A stretch of DNA of 44,008 nucleotides from Caldilineaceae bacterium (GCA_022821585.1 JAJEDI010000067.1:1-44008), one strand, 5' to 3'. Shown: positions 14,225 through 22,463, counted from the first letter of the stretch. The notes: a model not told the origin generated them from the sequence alone. Program-made: numbers and translations.

Positions 14225-15175
14225 CTAGCTCGGCGCGCCGCCGCTCTCATAATAGACCCAATTCTGCGCAAAATAGAACTGAATGGCGGTGATCACCAGG
14301 ATAATCATGAACAGGATCCAGGCCAGCCCCGAGGCATAGCCCATCGAAAAGCTTTCGAACCCTTTACGATAGATGTAGAGCACGTAGAAGAGAGAGGAGT
14401 TGATCGGCCCGCCCTTGGTGGCGATAAATGCGACGGTGAAGGTCTGAAACAGATTGATAATGCCGATAATGAGGTTAAGAAAGATGACCGGGCTGATCAG
14501 CGGGACCGTTATTCTCAGAAAGCGGCGGAAATTGGTGGCGCCGTCGATCGATGCCGCCTCCAGCAGCTCTTCGGACACGCCCTGCAGCGCAGCCAGGAAG
14601 ATCACCATCTGCTGCCCCACCGACCACAGGCTCATCAGAATCAGCGCCGGCTTGACGATCTGTGGATCCCACAGCCAGTTGACCGGCGAGATCCCAACCA
14701 GGCGCAGCAGCGAGTTGATCAGGCCGAAGTCGAAGTTGAAGATCCAGACCCACAGGAAGACGTTGGCGACCGCCGGCGTAACCGTGGGGATGTAGTAGAC
14801 GGTACGAAAGACGTTGACGTAGCGCACCTTCATGTTGAGCAGAACGGCCAGGCAGAGCGCTACGAGCAACTGGGCGGGCACGCCGAGAAAGGCGAAGTAG
14901 GTGGTATTGTACAGCGAGGTGTAGAAGAGATCGTCCTGGAAGATCTTGTCGTAGTTCTGGAAGCCGACCCATTTGGCGTCACCGAAGCCGGAGTACTTGG
15001 TAAGCGACAGATAGCCGGAGGCCAGCATGGGGCCGACGATAAACGCCAGAAAGCCGATTATCCATGGCGCCAGGAACAGATAGCCGGCGATGTTATCGGC
15101 TTTGACCTTGCGCGACCATCTCGGTTTTTGGGTCTGAACAGGGCTGCTCACCCCCACCTGTACGGCGTCTGCCAT
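14225..15175 (-). CDS. Carbohydrate ABC transporter permease, MalF-like
   Basis: This 316-residue permease starts with a cytoplasmic stretch of about 30 residues (ending KPRWSRKVKADNIAGYL) and then six membrane helices. The EAA loop reads LLEAASIDGATNFRRFLRIT followed by VPLISP, around residues 203-228. It should form a heterodimer with the MalG-like protein encoded downstream. The ATG has GGGGAG six bases upstream. A 40-base hairpin region separates it from the binding-protein gene before it, which may let the binding protein be made in excess. Confidence 0.93.
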   Translation of the reverse strand: MADAVQVGVSSPVQTQKPRWSRKVKADNIAGYLFLAPWIIGFLAFIVGPMLASGYLSLTKYSGFGDAKWVGFQNYDKIFQDDLFYTSLYNTTYFAFLGVPAQLLVALCLAVLLNMKVRYVNVFRTVYYIPTVTPAVANVFLWVWIFNFDFGLINSLLRLVGISPVNWLWDPQIVKPALILMSLWSVGQQMVIFLAALQGVSEELLEAASIDGATNFRRFLRITVPLISPVIFLNLIIGIINLFQTFTVAFIATKGGPINSSLFYVLYIYRKGFESFSMGYASGLAWILFMIILVITAIQFYFAQNWVYYESGGAPS

Positions 15176-15200
15176 GGGCCGCTCCCCGCATTGAAGGAGA

Positions 15201-15240
15201 GATAGTGGTCAGTGGCTCTCACTGCCCACTGACCACTATC
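15201..15240 (-). promoter_or_regulatory. Intercistronic hairpin between binding-protein and permease genes
   Basis: A perfect 15-bp stem, GATAGTGGTCAGTGG (15201-15215) and CCACTGACCACTATC (15226-15240), has a 10-base loop. It is built from the same CAGTGGT 7-mer that forms arrays elsewhere in the window. It lies 13 bases after the binding-protein stop codon, with no T run, so it resembles the mRNA-stabilising repeats between malE and malF in enterobacteria more than a terminator. Confidence 0.7.
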
Positions 15241-15253
15241 CACTGATCACGAT

Positions 15254-16639
15254 TTACAGTCCAGCTTCCTGGATCTCTACTTCCACTTCGGCGATGATGG
15301 CATCGACTTCGGCGGCGACATCGTCCATCGCCTCCTGGGCCGTGGCATCACCGAGAATGATGCGGTCCTTGGCCGCCTGGATCAGGTTGTCCATCTCCTG
15401 CTGACGCGGCAAGTGCGAGAAGGCGCGGATGTTGTTGAAGGAGTCTTCCCACATCTCCGCCGTTTCCAGGCTCGGCTCGAGGCTACCCAGCCATGCTTCG
15501 CTCTCGGCATGGCGCTTGACCATCGGCGAGGTCCAGCGCTCGCGGATGATGCGGAACTGGGCGTCGTCCGAGATCAGGTACTGGCACATGGCCCAGGACT
15601 CGTCCACGTGGTCGGTCTGCAGGTAGATGCCGTGGGAGTTGGTGGCGTTGCGCACTTCGCGGTTGCCGTTCCAAAGCGTGTTCAGCGGCACCAGCTGCAT
15701 CTCCGACATGACGTCTTCGGGGATGAACTGCGCCTGGCCGCCGAGGACGAACTGCGCGCCCGGCCACTGCATGCACAGACGCCGCTGACCCATCATCGCG
15801 ACCCAGCCGCCGGGGATGTTGCTCTCGGCGGGGGTGGGCGCCCAGCCTCTGGCCACGGCGCCGGTCATGTACTCCCAGGCCTCAATCGCCTTGGGGCTGT
15901 TGAAAGCAGACGCGGTCTCGTCGGCATTCCACACGGTGGCGTCGTTGCCCCAGATCCAGACGCACTGCATGCGGATCGTGCCGCCGCCGGGCAGGGCGCA
16001 GCCGTAGACGCGGTCCTCACCCTCGCCGCCGCTGACGGCGTCCATCGTGTTGTCGAAGGCTTCGATGTCCCACTTGCCTTCCGCCCACAGCTCGGCGGGG
16101 TCGTCCATACCGGCCTCGGCGACCATGCTGCGGTTGTAGAGCATGATGGTCGGGTTGTCGGAGCGGGGAATCGCCCAGCGCTTTCCGCGCCAAACGTTGT
16201 AGTCCCAAGCCTTGGTCATCTCGTCCTCGCCGACGCCGAGCGTGGGCATCAACTCATCCAGCGGCATGAGCGCGCCGCGCATCGCCATGGTGGCGTTGTG
16301 CATGGGATGGACGTCGAGCAGGTCGCCGACCGTGCCGCCGGCGAGGCCGGTGAGGACCTTCGGCTCATAGTCGCGGTGCGGGATGATGAGCGAGGATACG
16401 GTGACGCCGGGGTTGATCTCCTCGTACTCGGCCATCAGCGTGTCCCACAGACCTTCAGAGCGGGCCATTGGCTGGTTGACCCAGAACTCGATGGTCACCT
16501 CTTCCATTGCCGCCCCTCCCCCACCGTCGTCTCCCGCCGTCGGTGCGGCAGCGGGCGCGCAGGCGGCGATCAGGGCGCCGACAGATGTTGCGGTTGCCAC
16601 GTGCATGAAGTCACGTCGGCTCATTGCGCGTTGTGTCAT
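15254..16639 (-). CDS. Sugar ABC transporter substrate-binding lipoprotein (Tat-type)
   Basis: This 461-residue extracellular solute-binding protein is of the sugar-binding (family 1) class. The N-terminus MTQRAMSRRDFMHVATAT has a twin-arginine motif (R8-R9-D-F) and continues to the lipobox LIAAC with Cys27, so it is exported folded and anchored to the outer face of the membrane. A Gly/Ala-rich linker follows to about residue 45, then the two-lobed binding body (VTIEFWVNQPMARSEG onwards). The start at 16639 is supported by AAGGAG nine bases upstream; in-frame upstream codons are Arg-rich and lack a site. It is the first gene of the ABC operon and carries the shared promoter module about 140 bases upstream. 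Confidence 0.93.
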   Translation of the reverse strand: MTQRAMSRRDFMHVATATSVGALIAACAPAAAPTAGDDGGGGAAMEEVTIEFWVNQPMARSEGLWDTLMAEYEEINPGVTVSSLIIPHRDYEPKVLTGLAGGTVGDLLDVHPMHNATMAMRGALMPLDELMPTLGVGEDEMTKAWDYNVWRGKRWAIPRSDNPTIMLYNRSMVAEAGMDDPAELWAEGKWDIEAFDNTMDAVSGGEGEDRVYGCALPGGGTIRMQCVWIWGNDATVWNADETASAFNSPKAIEAWEYMTGAVARGWAPTPAESNIPGGWVAMMGQRRLCMQWPGAQFVLGGQAQFIPEDVMSEMQLVPLNTLWNGNREVRNATNSHGIYLQTDHVDESWAMCQYLISDDAQFRIIRERWTSPMVKRHAESEAWLGSLEPSLETAEMWEDSFNNIRAFSHLPRQQEMDNLIQAAKDRIILGDATAQEAMDDVAAEVDAIIAEVEVEIQEAGL

Positions 16640-16742
16640 TTTGCGTCGCTCCTTTGCATGGTGAAATAGACTCGTTGAACGGACAGTCACTGGCAGATTT
16701 TTCGAAGAACTTGCGCCGCGTAACCGGTTACGGTTGCAGACG

Positions 16743-16816
16743 GCTGTGAGGACCTGCCTGAAACAGGATGGGGCACTGCGGGAGAAGATAACACGGGTTC
16801 GGGATGGTGTCAATCG
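16743..16816 (-). promoter_or_regulatory. Promoter module shared with the dioxygenase cluster (copy 2)
   Basis: TTGACA (16808-16813) and TATCTT (16785-16790) are separated by 17 bases on the minus strand. The elements and the roughly 40 bases after them match copy 1 at 11571-11644. It stands about 145 bases before the binding-protein gene. The conserved downstream part contains CCTGTTTCAGG, an imperfect palindrome that could bind a regulator. Conservation of the elements against a diverged spacer argues for function. Confidence 0.8.
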
Positions 16817-16932
16817 GCGTGTGGAGGGTCGGGGTGGGGGCCGGACTGGGTCGACTCTGGATCTGTGCCATGTCTTGCCGCGTTCAACCCGCTGATGCGC
16901 GGACATGTTGTCAACTCAGCCAGCGCCGGACG

Positions 16933-18096
16933 CTAAGTCGGCTCTGTCCCTTCATCGAGAATGGCAAGATACCGGTCGTACACGAAAAGCCGGTCACGGC
17001 GTTTTCCCGTGATTTCTCGCGCGATTCCCTTCTCGACAAGTAACTCCATCGCCTTTGTCGCGGTGGGGAAGGAAAGGGTCGTCCGGTTGCGAACTTCGGA
17101 CAGGTGCAGGACCGGACGGGCCTTCAGCGCCTCATGCACGCGAATAGCCGAGCCGGCTCGGCGTCCGGTCCTTTCAATACGGCTATGGTTTTCCTGAAAC
17201 ATCTGGCCGATCTGTTGGGCAGCATCGACAGCGCCGGCGGCAGTCACCTGCACGCCTTCAAGGAAAAAGGCGAGCCATTCCTCCCAGTCGCCGCTTTGGC
17301 GTACATAGTTGAGCAGATCGTAGTATCTCTCTCTGTGTTGCTTCAAATAGAGGCTCAAGTATAGGAGCGGCTCACGCAGCACGCCGGCTTGGCACAGCAG
17401 CAGTGTCACCAGCAGTCTGCCGACGCGCCCGTTGCCGTCAAGGAAAGGGTGAATGGTCTCGAACTGCACGTGGGCAAGGCCGGCGCGCAATAGCAATGGC
17501 AGCCCATCTTCTCTGGCATGGAAGAAGCGTTCAAGGTCGGCCATGCAGTCGGGCACGGCGCCATGCGGCGGCGGTACAAAGTCAGCATTGCCAGGGCGTG
17601 AGCCTCCAATCCAGTTCTGGGACCGGCGAAACTCGCCAGGCGTCTTGTCGCTGCCTCGGCCCCGTGACAGCAACACGTTGTGGATCTCGCGCAGCAGACG
17701 GTTGGACAGCGGGAAACCTTCCCTCAGACGGCGCAGGCCATGCTCAAGCGCGGCTACGTAGTTCGAGACTTCGACCACATCATCGAGTGGGACGCCGGGC
17801 GCTTCCTCCAACTCATAGATCAGTAGGTCGGACAGTGATGACTGCGTTCCTTCAATCTGGGAAGATAGTACGGCCTCCTTACGAACGTATGTATATAGAA
17901 ACAGTGTCTGGTCCGGCAGGAGAGTAGTGACGCCGTCGAGGCGGCCCAGAGCCAGAAGCGCTGATTCAAGTGTCTGCTGCAGCCGGCCGTCCAGGGCCAG
18001 AGGGGGCTGGGGTGGGAGCGGCGAGGGGACGAAAGCGCGTACTTGCTCGTCTCCCGTAATTGTAATTTCGTAGCTGCCGACCTGGCCACGTCGCAT
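16933..18096 (-). CDS. Fic family protein (class II, self-inhibited), with C-terminal winged-helix region
   Basis: This 387-residue Fic protein has an N-terminal Fic-N region with the inhibitory motif SSQIEGT (S/T-x3-E-G/N), near residues 78-84. It is followed by the Fic core with the catalytic motif HPFLDGNGRVGR around residue 215 and a C-terminal winged-helix-like part (LHLSEVRNRTTLSFPTATKA, then MELLVEKGIARE). Fic enzymes transfer AMP or a related group from a nucleotide to a hydroxyl side chain of a target protein. The inhibitory Glu normally keeps activity low. All catalytic residues are present. The target is unknown. The winged helix and the repeated AACGTTAATAG sites just upstream suggest that it controls its own gene; this is inferred. 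A second Fic protein lies at 29.4 kb. Confidence 0.92.
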   Translation of the reverse strand: MRRGQVGSYEITITGDEQVRAFVPSPLPPQPPLALDGRLQQTLESALLALGRLDGVTTLLPDQTLFLYTYVRKEAVLSSQIEGTQSSLSDLLIYELEEAPGVPLDDVVEVSNYVAALEHGLRRLREGFPLSNRLLREIHNVLLSRGRGSDKTPGEFRRSQNWIGGSRPGNADFVPPPHGAVPDCMADLERFFHAREDGLPLLLRAGLAHVQFETIHPFLDGNGRVGRLLVTLLLCQAGVLREPLLYLSLYLKQHRERYYDLLNYVRQSGDWEEWLAFFLEGVQVTAAGAVDAAQQIGQMFQENHSRIERTGRRAGSAIRVHEALKARPVLHLSEVRNRTTLSFPTATKAMELLVEKGIAREITGKRRDRLFVYDRYLAILDEGTEPT

Positions 18097-18107
18097 ATTG
18101 GTCTAAC

Positions 18108-18180
18108 CCCCTATTAACGTTACTTTCATAACGGATCTCACTATTAAAGTTTAGGCACTCAAGTTTTAATAGCGAGAGGG
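18108..18180 (-). repeat. AACGTTAATAG repeat module, copy 2, upstream of fic
   Basis: Half-sites CTATTAACGTTAC (18111-18123), CTATTAAAGTTTA (18141-18153) and AAGTTTTAATAGC (18161-18173) lie between 12 and 85 bases before the fic start. It aligns over its full length with 11703-11775, where the inverted repeat is perfect. Its position suits an operator for the fic gene. Confidence 0.65.
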
Positions 18181-18427
18181 AGTATACCACTCTACGAGAC
18201 TTTTGAGGAATCGCATACGTCGGCGAGGCGATCTTTTGAAAGCAATATTTGCAACTATCTCGCCTCCAAAAATACACCCCAAGACCTGAATCCAAGAAAC
18301 CCAGGACAACCCCTATAGACGTCTCTTTTTTCCTTGAATCTGCCAACCCCAAAAGCATGAACGTCTGCCCGTTCCAGCGTCAGATCAAGTTCTTCTCCAA
18401 TTTGCCACGAAAACCACAAGATTCCCC

Positions 18428-18456
18428 TTGACATTATAGAACATATGTGCTAGCAT
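18428..18456 (+). promoter_or_regulatory. Strong promoter with palindromic site for the membrane-protein pair
   Basis: TTGACA (18428-18433), a 17-base spacer and TAGCAT (18451-18456). The spacer and -10 contain two CATATG palindromes six bases apart around GCTAGC (CATATGTGCTAGCATATG), which could be an operator overlapping RNA polymerase contacts. The first gene begins about 80 bases downstream. The interval 18181-18427 shows no gene. Confidence 0.75.
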
Positions 18457-18538
18457 ATGCAGAACATCACCTCGCGGACCGGCAACCGACGGCCTGCACC
18501 GCAGGCAAAAAGCTCGACCCTACAGCAAGGAGCGACCC

Positions 18539-19147
18539 ATGAAAAACGACATCGCCAAGACCTCTATCGGACGTGTAGCTCTCCTTTCCTCAAGGCCGAT
18601 TCTGGCCCTGGTGGCCGCCATGTTCGTCGCCGACCTGCTCGGAAGCATGGGATGGGTGCAAGGTCGCATTCAGGGGGAGACGCTCTTCTATCTCTTCAAC
18701 AACCCGATCTCAAACTGGGGCGTCATGATGACGATGTTGATCTGGATGCTCACGACCGGCATCCAGATGGTATCGAGCGGCATGGCCTACCGCGCCAAGA
18801 CCAACCCCTACATGGCCGGCGTGGGCTTCTACATCTGGCTGTTCGGCTCGATTCTCGGCCGCAAAAGCCTCAAGTTCAACAGCGCCAACTACGGCTCGGT
18901 CTTCACGATCGAGTACGGCAAGCTGGCCAAGGAGTGGTCGGGCATGTCCTTCCTGATCGCGCTCTACTGGCCGTCCCAGATCTTCGACATGGCGACCGAC
19001 GCCAGCTTCTACATGACCACGCCGCTGCGGGCCTTCAACCTCTTCTTCGCCTTCTCGTCGCTGGTCTCGGAGCAGCTGGCTTACATGGCGAGCGCCGCCA
19101 AATCGCTGGGCGACGAAGCTCTGGAGGAGATGCGTGGCTACCTATAG
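18539..19147 (+). CDS. Integral membrane protein of unknown function (first of a coupled pair)
   Basis: I do not recognise this 202-residue protein. It has predicted membrane helices near residues 19-40, 60-82, 89-107 and 134-150, a conserved-looking loop KFNSANYGSVFTIEYGKLAKEW (residues 112-133), and a helical tail ending AAKSLGDEALEEMRG. It is rich in Met, Trp and aromatic residues. The ATG has AAGGAG six bases upstream and the gene is served by a strong promoter. It overlaps the next membrane-protein gene by 14 bases, so the two are probably partners in one complex. No secretion, transport or signalling motif is visible, and the surrounding genes (Fic on one side, sugar enzymes on the other) do not settle a role. 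Confidence 0.8.
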   Translation: MKNDIAKTSIGRVALLSSRPILALVAAMFVADLLGSMGWVQGRIQGETLFYLFNNPISNWGVMMTMLIWMLTTGIQMVSSGMAYRAKTNPYMAGVGFYIWLFGSILGRKSLKFNSANYGSVFTIEYGKLAKEWSGMSFLIALYWPSQIFDMATDASFYMTTPLRAFNLFFAFSSLVSEQLAYMASAAKSLGDEALEEMRGYL

Positions 19148-19577
19148 ATCCCTGTTACAGCAGGACCGCGGCTGGGGTCTTTTCTGCCAGATGTCGGTCG
19201 CGCCGCTGATCGCGGGCACGTTGGAGTGGCTGATCGCGGTCGGCGCCTGCTGGTTCATCGGCGCGCCGTATGCCGCGCCGTGGACGTGGCTGGCGCACCT
19301 GGCGGCCGCCTATCCCCGGGCCGGCGCGGCCACGGGGCTGCGGGCGCTTTCACTAGTCTGGGCGGGGTGGGAGTTCCTGCGTACCGGCATGGCGTGGGGT
19401 CAGCTGACTCCCTACCTGTGGTTCGTGCTGATCACCGCGCTGGCCGCGGCGCCGCACCGCTGGGGCGTGTGGGCCGCGCGCATCGCCGTGCACGGCCTCG
19501 CGCTCTGGTTCATCCTCCAGATCGACCACATCTCCGGCCTGATCGGCCTCGTCGGACTGCTCCTGCTCCTGATATGA
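19134..19577 (+). CDS. Small membrane protein of unknown function (second of a coupled pair)
   Basis: This 147-residue protein is strongly hydrophobic, with about four predicted helices (residues 20-43, 66-82, 93-106 and 114-147) and many Trp residues. It is not recognised. The start is a GTG at 19134, inside the end of the preceding gene, with a strong GGAGGA five bases upstream; this fixes the start and shows translational coupling. The C-terminus is a run of Leu and Ile. It ends 20 bases before the convergent oxidoreductase gene. The two proteins probably act together in the cytoplasmic membrane. Confidence 0.78.
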   Translation: MATYRSLLQQDRGWGLFCQMSVAPLIAGTLEWLIAVGACWFIGAPYAAPWTWLAHLAAAYPRAGAATGLRALSLVWAGWEFLRTGMAWGQLTPYLWFVLITALAAAPHRWGVWAARIAVHGLALWFILQIDHISGLIGLVGLLLLLI

Positions 19578-19597
19578 CCTACTGCGAGGAGTCAGGC

Positions 19598-20797
19598 CTA
19601 ACCGCTAACCACTGCCTCCGCCTCCGGCATCACCACCTCGTAGCTCTGGCGGTTGTTGGCCGATTCACGGGCCCACAGGCAGGTCAGGGCGCTGAGGATG
19701 CCGGCGTCAATGGGGCTGCGGGAGGGCCGGCGGTCGCGCATCGCCATCAGAAAGTCGAAGCTCAGCTCGCGGTCGCCGCCGAAGTGGGGCATATCGCCGC
19801 TGAAGTCGATGGTCTCGACCATCGGCGACGTATGGCTGAAGATTTTGATGTAGTTTTCGCTCCAGTTGAATTCGATGATGCCGCGATAGCCGTAGAGGCG
19901 GGCGCCGCGGCGTGCCCCGCGATAGCGGGTGAAGAAGTTCTGCGTGTAGCTGACCTGGACGCCTTTTTCATATTCCAACATGCAGGTGCCATTGTCCTGC
20001 AGCTCGTGCCCCTCGGAGAAGACGCAGAACTGATCGTCGCGGTAGACCTGCTCCTCGGCAAAGCGTACGCGGCCGCCTTCAAAGCCGCTGCGGAAGCGTA
20101 CGAACGGGCTTTCCGGGCACGTCTCCTGCTCCGGGCAGTCCTTGCATTGCAGGTCCCAAGGCTTGTCGCCGCCGTAGACGCGGCGGGAGTTCATCGCACT
20201 CACCCAGCGCGGGCGCGCGTCGAGCAGATAGTTGATATAGTCGACGTCGTGCGTGAACTTCTGCAGCCACAGCCCGCCATCCATCTCGTAGTTGCGGTAC
20301 CAGCTTCTGAAGTAGACGCTGCCGTAGCCGACATCGTTGAACGCGACGACCTGCTCGATGCTGCCAACCTGGTCCGATTCGATGATCTCGCGCACCTTCT
20401 GGGCGACCGGGCTGAGTCGCAGGGGAAAAGATACGACGGTGGGCGCACTGTGATCCTTATAGGCCGCGTGCAGGCGGCGCACTTCGTCGAAAGTGATCGA
20501 GACCGGCTTTTCCAGGAAGAGCGGAAGCTGCGTGGGCGCTACCTTGATGGCCATCTCCGTGTGCAGATTGCAGCGCGTCCCGATCATAATGCCGTCGAGC
20601 TCGTCGGCCCCGGCCAGAAGTTCGTCGGCTGAGTTGTAGAAACGGGCGTCGGCGAGGAAGGGATCGTTGCCGGCCTGGATGCGGTCGCTGCGCGGGTCGG
20701 CGACGGCCGTTACCTTGTAGGGGATGTCGAAGATGTCCAGCCCTTTGGCCATGTTTGAGATGCGGCGGCCATAACCGATGATGCCTAAGCGTAACAT
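19598..20797 (-). CDS. Gfo/Idh/MocA-family oxidoreductase with cysteine cluster
   Basis: This 399-residue protein is longer than the two family members at 6.5-8.5 kb. The N-terminal Rossmann part begins MLRLGIIGYGRRISNMAKG and the lysine motif is LFLEKPVSI. The C-terminal domain has YEMDGGLWLQKFTHDVDYINYL, with the His-Asp pair. Between residues 215 and 235 there is a cysteine cluster, LQCKDCPEQETCPESP (CxxCxxxxxC), seen in a subset of the family, possibly for binding a metal. The start has AAAGGAACC just upstream of the ATG. It follows the M20 peptidase gene by 83 bases and probably belongs to the same operon. Substrate unknown, likely a sugar or sugar acid. Confidence 0.9.
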   Translation of the reverse strand: MLRLGIIGYGRRISNMAKGLDIFDIPYKVTAVADPRSDRIQAGNDPFLADARFYNSADELLAGADELDGIMIGTRCNLHTEMAIKVAPTQLPLFLEKPVSITFDEVRRLHAAYKDHSAPTVVSFPLRLSPVAQKVREIIESDQVGSIEQVVAFNDVGYGSVYFRSWYRNYEMDGGLWLQKFTHDVDYINYLLDARPRWVSAMNSRRVYGGDKPWDLQCKDCPEQETCPESPFVRFRSGFEGGRVRFAEEQVYRDDQFCVFSEGHELQDNGTCMLEYEKGVQVSYTQNFFTRYRGARRGARLYGYRGIIEFNWSENYIKIFSHTSPMVETIDFSGDMPHFGGDRELSFDFLMAMRDRRPSRSPIDAGILSALTCLWARESANNRQSYEVVMPEAEAVVSG

Positions 20798-20880
20798 GAC
20801 GGTTCCTTTCGAGATTATCGTACTATTCTCTTGCTATTTACAGGACGATATTGCTAGGCAAAAGGTTGCTGCTACGCTAC

Positions 20881-22263
20881 TCAACTCCCTTCGCCCAGAT
20901 AGGCCAGCACCGCGGCGCCGGTGCGAATGCCGTCGATGAAGCGCCGCACCTCCAGGTTTTCATTGGGGGCGTGGTTGGACTCGTCATGGTTGGCGTAGGG
21001 CGTGGTGAAGGAGTGGACGCCCAGTATCTTCGTCCAGGCGTAGTCGGGCAGGCTGCCGCCCATCGCCGGGATCAGCAGCGGGTCTTCGCCCTGGGCCGCA
21101 CGAAAGGCCTGTTGCAGCGGCCGCGTGTAGGGTGAGTCCAGCGGTGTGCGTGACGGCTCCATGCCCCCCTGACGGATCACCTCCACCTCGGGCGCGTGGC
21201 GGCGGACATGCGCCTCCACCTTGTCCAGGATCTCGTCGACGCGCTGGTTCTCGACCAGGCGCATGTCGCATTTGACCGTCGCCTCGTGGGGCAGCACCGT
21301 CTTCGTTCCCGGCCCGCCGTAGCCGCCGTGAAAGCCGTTGACCGTGAACGTCGGCCAGGCCGCCAGGCGGTCGAAGAAGGGCCGTTCCCGGGGTTCGTCC
21401 AGTCGTGTCAGGCCTGCGCCCTCCATCACCGCCGTCACGTCAACCGGCAGGGCATCCAACGCCCTGCGTTCCAGTTCGCTGAGCGGGGCGACGTTGTCGT
21501 AGAATCCGTCGATGGTGATGGTGCCGCGGCTGTCCTTCATCGTCGCCAGCAGATGCACCAGCGTCCAGATCGGATTGGGCGCGACGCCGCCCCAGTTGCC
21601 GGAGTGAAAGTCCCGCTGTGCGTGCACCGCGCGCAGTTCGAACGAGGCGATGCCGCGCGGGCCGAACTTGATGCAGGGCCGCCCGCTCTCGTGCACGGGG
21701 CCGTCCGCGGTGATCACCAGGTCGGCGTCAGCCAGCAGGGCGCGGTGATCGCGCACGCAGTCGCTGATGTGCGGGCTGCCGACCTCCTCCTCGCCTTCCA
21801 GCAGGACGATGACGTTGCAGGGCAGTCCCCCGGTGACCGCCAGCCAGGCCTCGATCGCCAGAAGCTGGGCCAGGTGCTGCCCCTTGTTGTCGCCCACACC
21901 TCGCCCCCAGATGCGGCCGTCGCGTATCTCCGGCTCGAATGGCGGCGAGTTCCAGGCGTCCAGCGGGTCGGGAGGCTGCACGTCGTAGTGGCCGTAGAGC
22001 AGAGCGGTTGGCGCCTGTCGTTTCTGATTGAGGCGGCCGTAAACGAAGGGCCAGCCCGCGCCTTCCAGCAGCTGCGCCTCCATGCCCAGCCCCTGCAGGT
22101 AGCCGAACAGGAACTCTGCCGTCTCGCGGATGCCGACTCCGTGGGCGCTGATGCTGGGCCGGGCGACATAGGCCAGCAGGCGGTCGATGAACTCCTGCTG
22201 GTGCGCGTCGACATAGGCGAACACTTGCGCCAGATCAGGAGGGCTGCTCTCCTTATCGGCCAA
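20881..22263 (-). CDS. M20-family metallopeptidase (dipeptidase-like)
   Basis: This is a M20/ArgE/DapE-type zinc peptidase of about 460 residues. The metal-binding motifs are visible: LLYGHYDVQPPD (first His and Asp), then WGRGVGDNKGQ (bridging Asp), LLEGEEEVGS (catalytic and metal Glu pair), and a final His in HDESNHAPNE. A dimerisation insert lies in the middle (HSGNWGGVAPNP). Close relatives act as dipeptidases that cleave Xaa-amino acid dipeptides. I place the start at the TTG at 22263, since a near-perfect GAGGAGG lies six bases upstream; the ATG at 22302 has no such site, and the intervening codons would lie on top of it. A promoter with TTGACA and TAGAAT lies upstream. Gfo/Idh gene 19598-20797 follows. 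Confidence 0.9.
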   Translation of the reverse strand: MADKESSPPDLAQVFAYVDAHQQEFIDRLLAYVARPSISAHGVGIRETAEFLFGYLQGLGMEAQLLEGAGWPFVYGRLNQKRQAPTALLYGHYDVQPPDPLDAWNSPPFEPEIRDGRIWGRGVGDNKGQHLAQLLAIEAWLAVTGGLPCNVIVLLEGEEEVGSPHISDCVRDHRALLADADLVITADGPVHESGRPCIKFGPRGIASFELRAVHAQRDFHSGNWGGVAPNPIWTLVHLLATMKDSRGTITIDGFYDNVAPLSELERRALDALPVDVTAVMEGAGLTRLDEPRERPFFDRLAAWPTFTVNGFHGGYGGPGTKTVLPHEATVKCDMRLVENQRVDEILDKVEAHVRRHAPEVEVIRQGGMEPSRTPLDSPYTRPLQQAFRAAQGEDPLLIPAMGGSLPDYAWTKILGVHSFTTPYANHDESNHAPNENLEVRRFIDGIRTGAAVLAYLGEGS

Positions 22264-22363
22264 CTGTTTCCTCCTCGGGGCGCTGACCCCGTCTGCAAGC
22301 ATCGGGCCAGCCGTTTGCGTTTTTCAAAAATATCTGATGATATGTTCTGGTGAGAACGACCCG

Positions 22364-22391
22364 ATTCTACTTTATGTATACCGATTGTCAA
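22364..22391 (-). promoter_or_regulatory. Promoter of the peptidase/oxidoreductase operon
   Basis: On the minus strand TTGACA (22386-22391) and TAGAAT (22364-22369) have a 16-base spacer. The peptidase start codon (TTG at 22263) lies about 95 bases downstream of the predicted transcription start. Just after the -10 lies an AT-rich stretch with GATATATCATCAG-like partial symmetry. Confidence 0.7.
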
Positions 22392-22463
22392 CTTAGCGGG
22401 TCTTGGCGCGTCAAAGGTGGCCAACCGTTGCACTGACCACCGATCACCACATGGAGCTGACCT

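Noticed and set aside
15201..15240. Terminator after the first binding-protein gene
   Set aside because: The stem is strong but no T run follows, and the permease genes continue in the same operon.
21196..22353. Long plus-strand frame antisense to the M20 peptidase
   Set aside because: The minus strand carries all zinc-peptidase motifs. The antisense translation is rich in Arg, Val and Gln with no recognisable fold.
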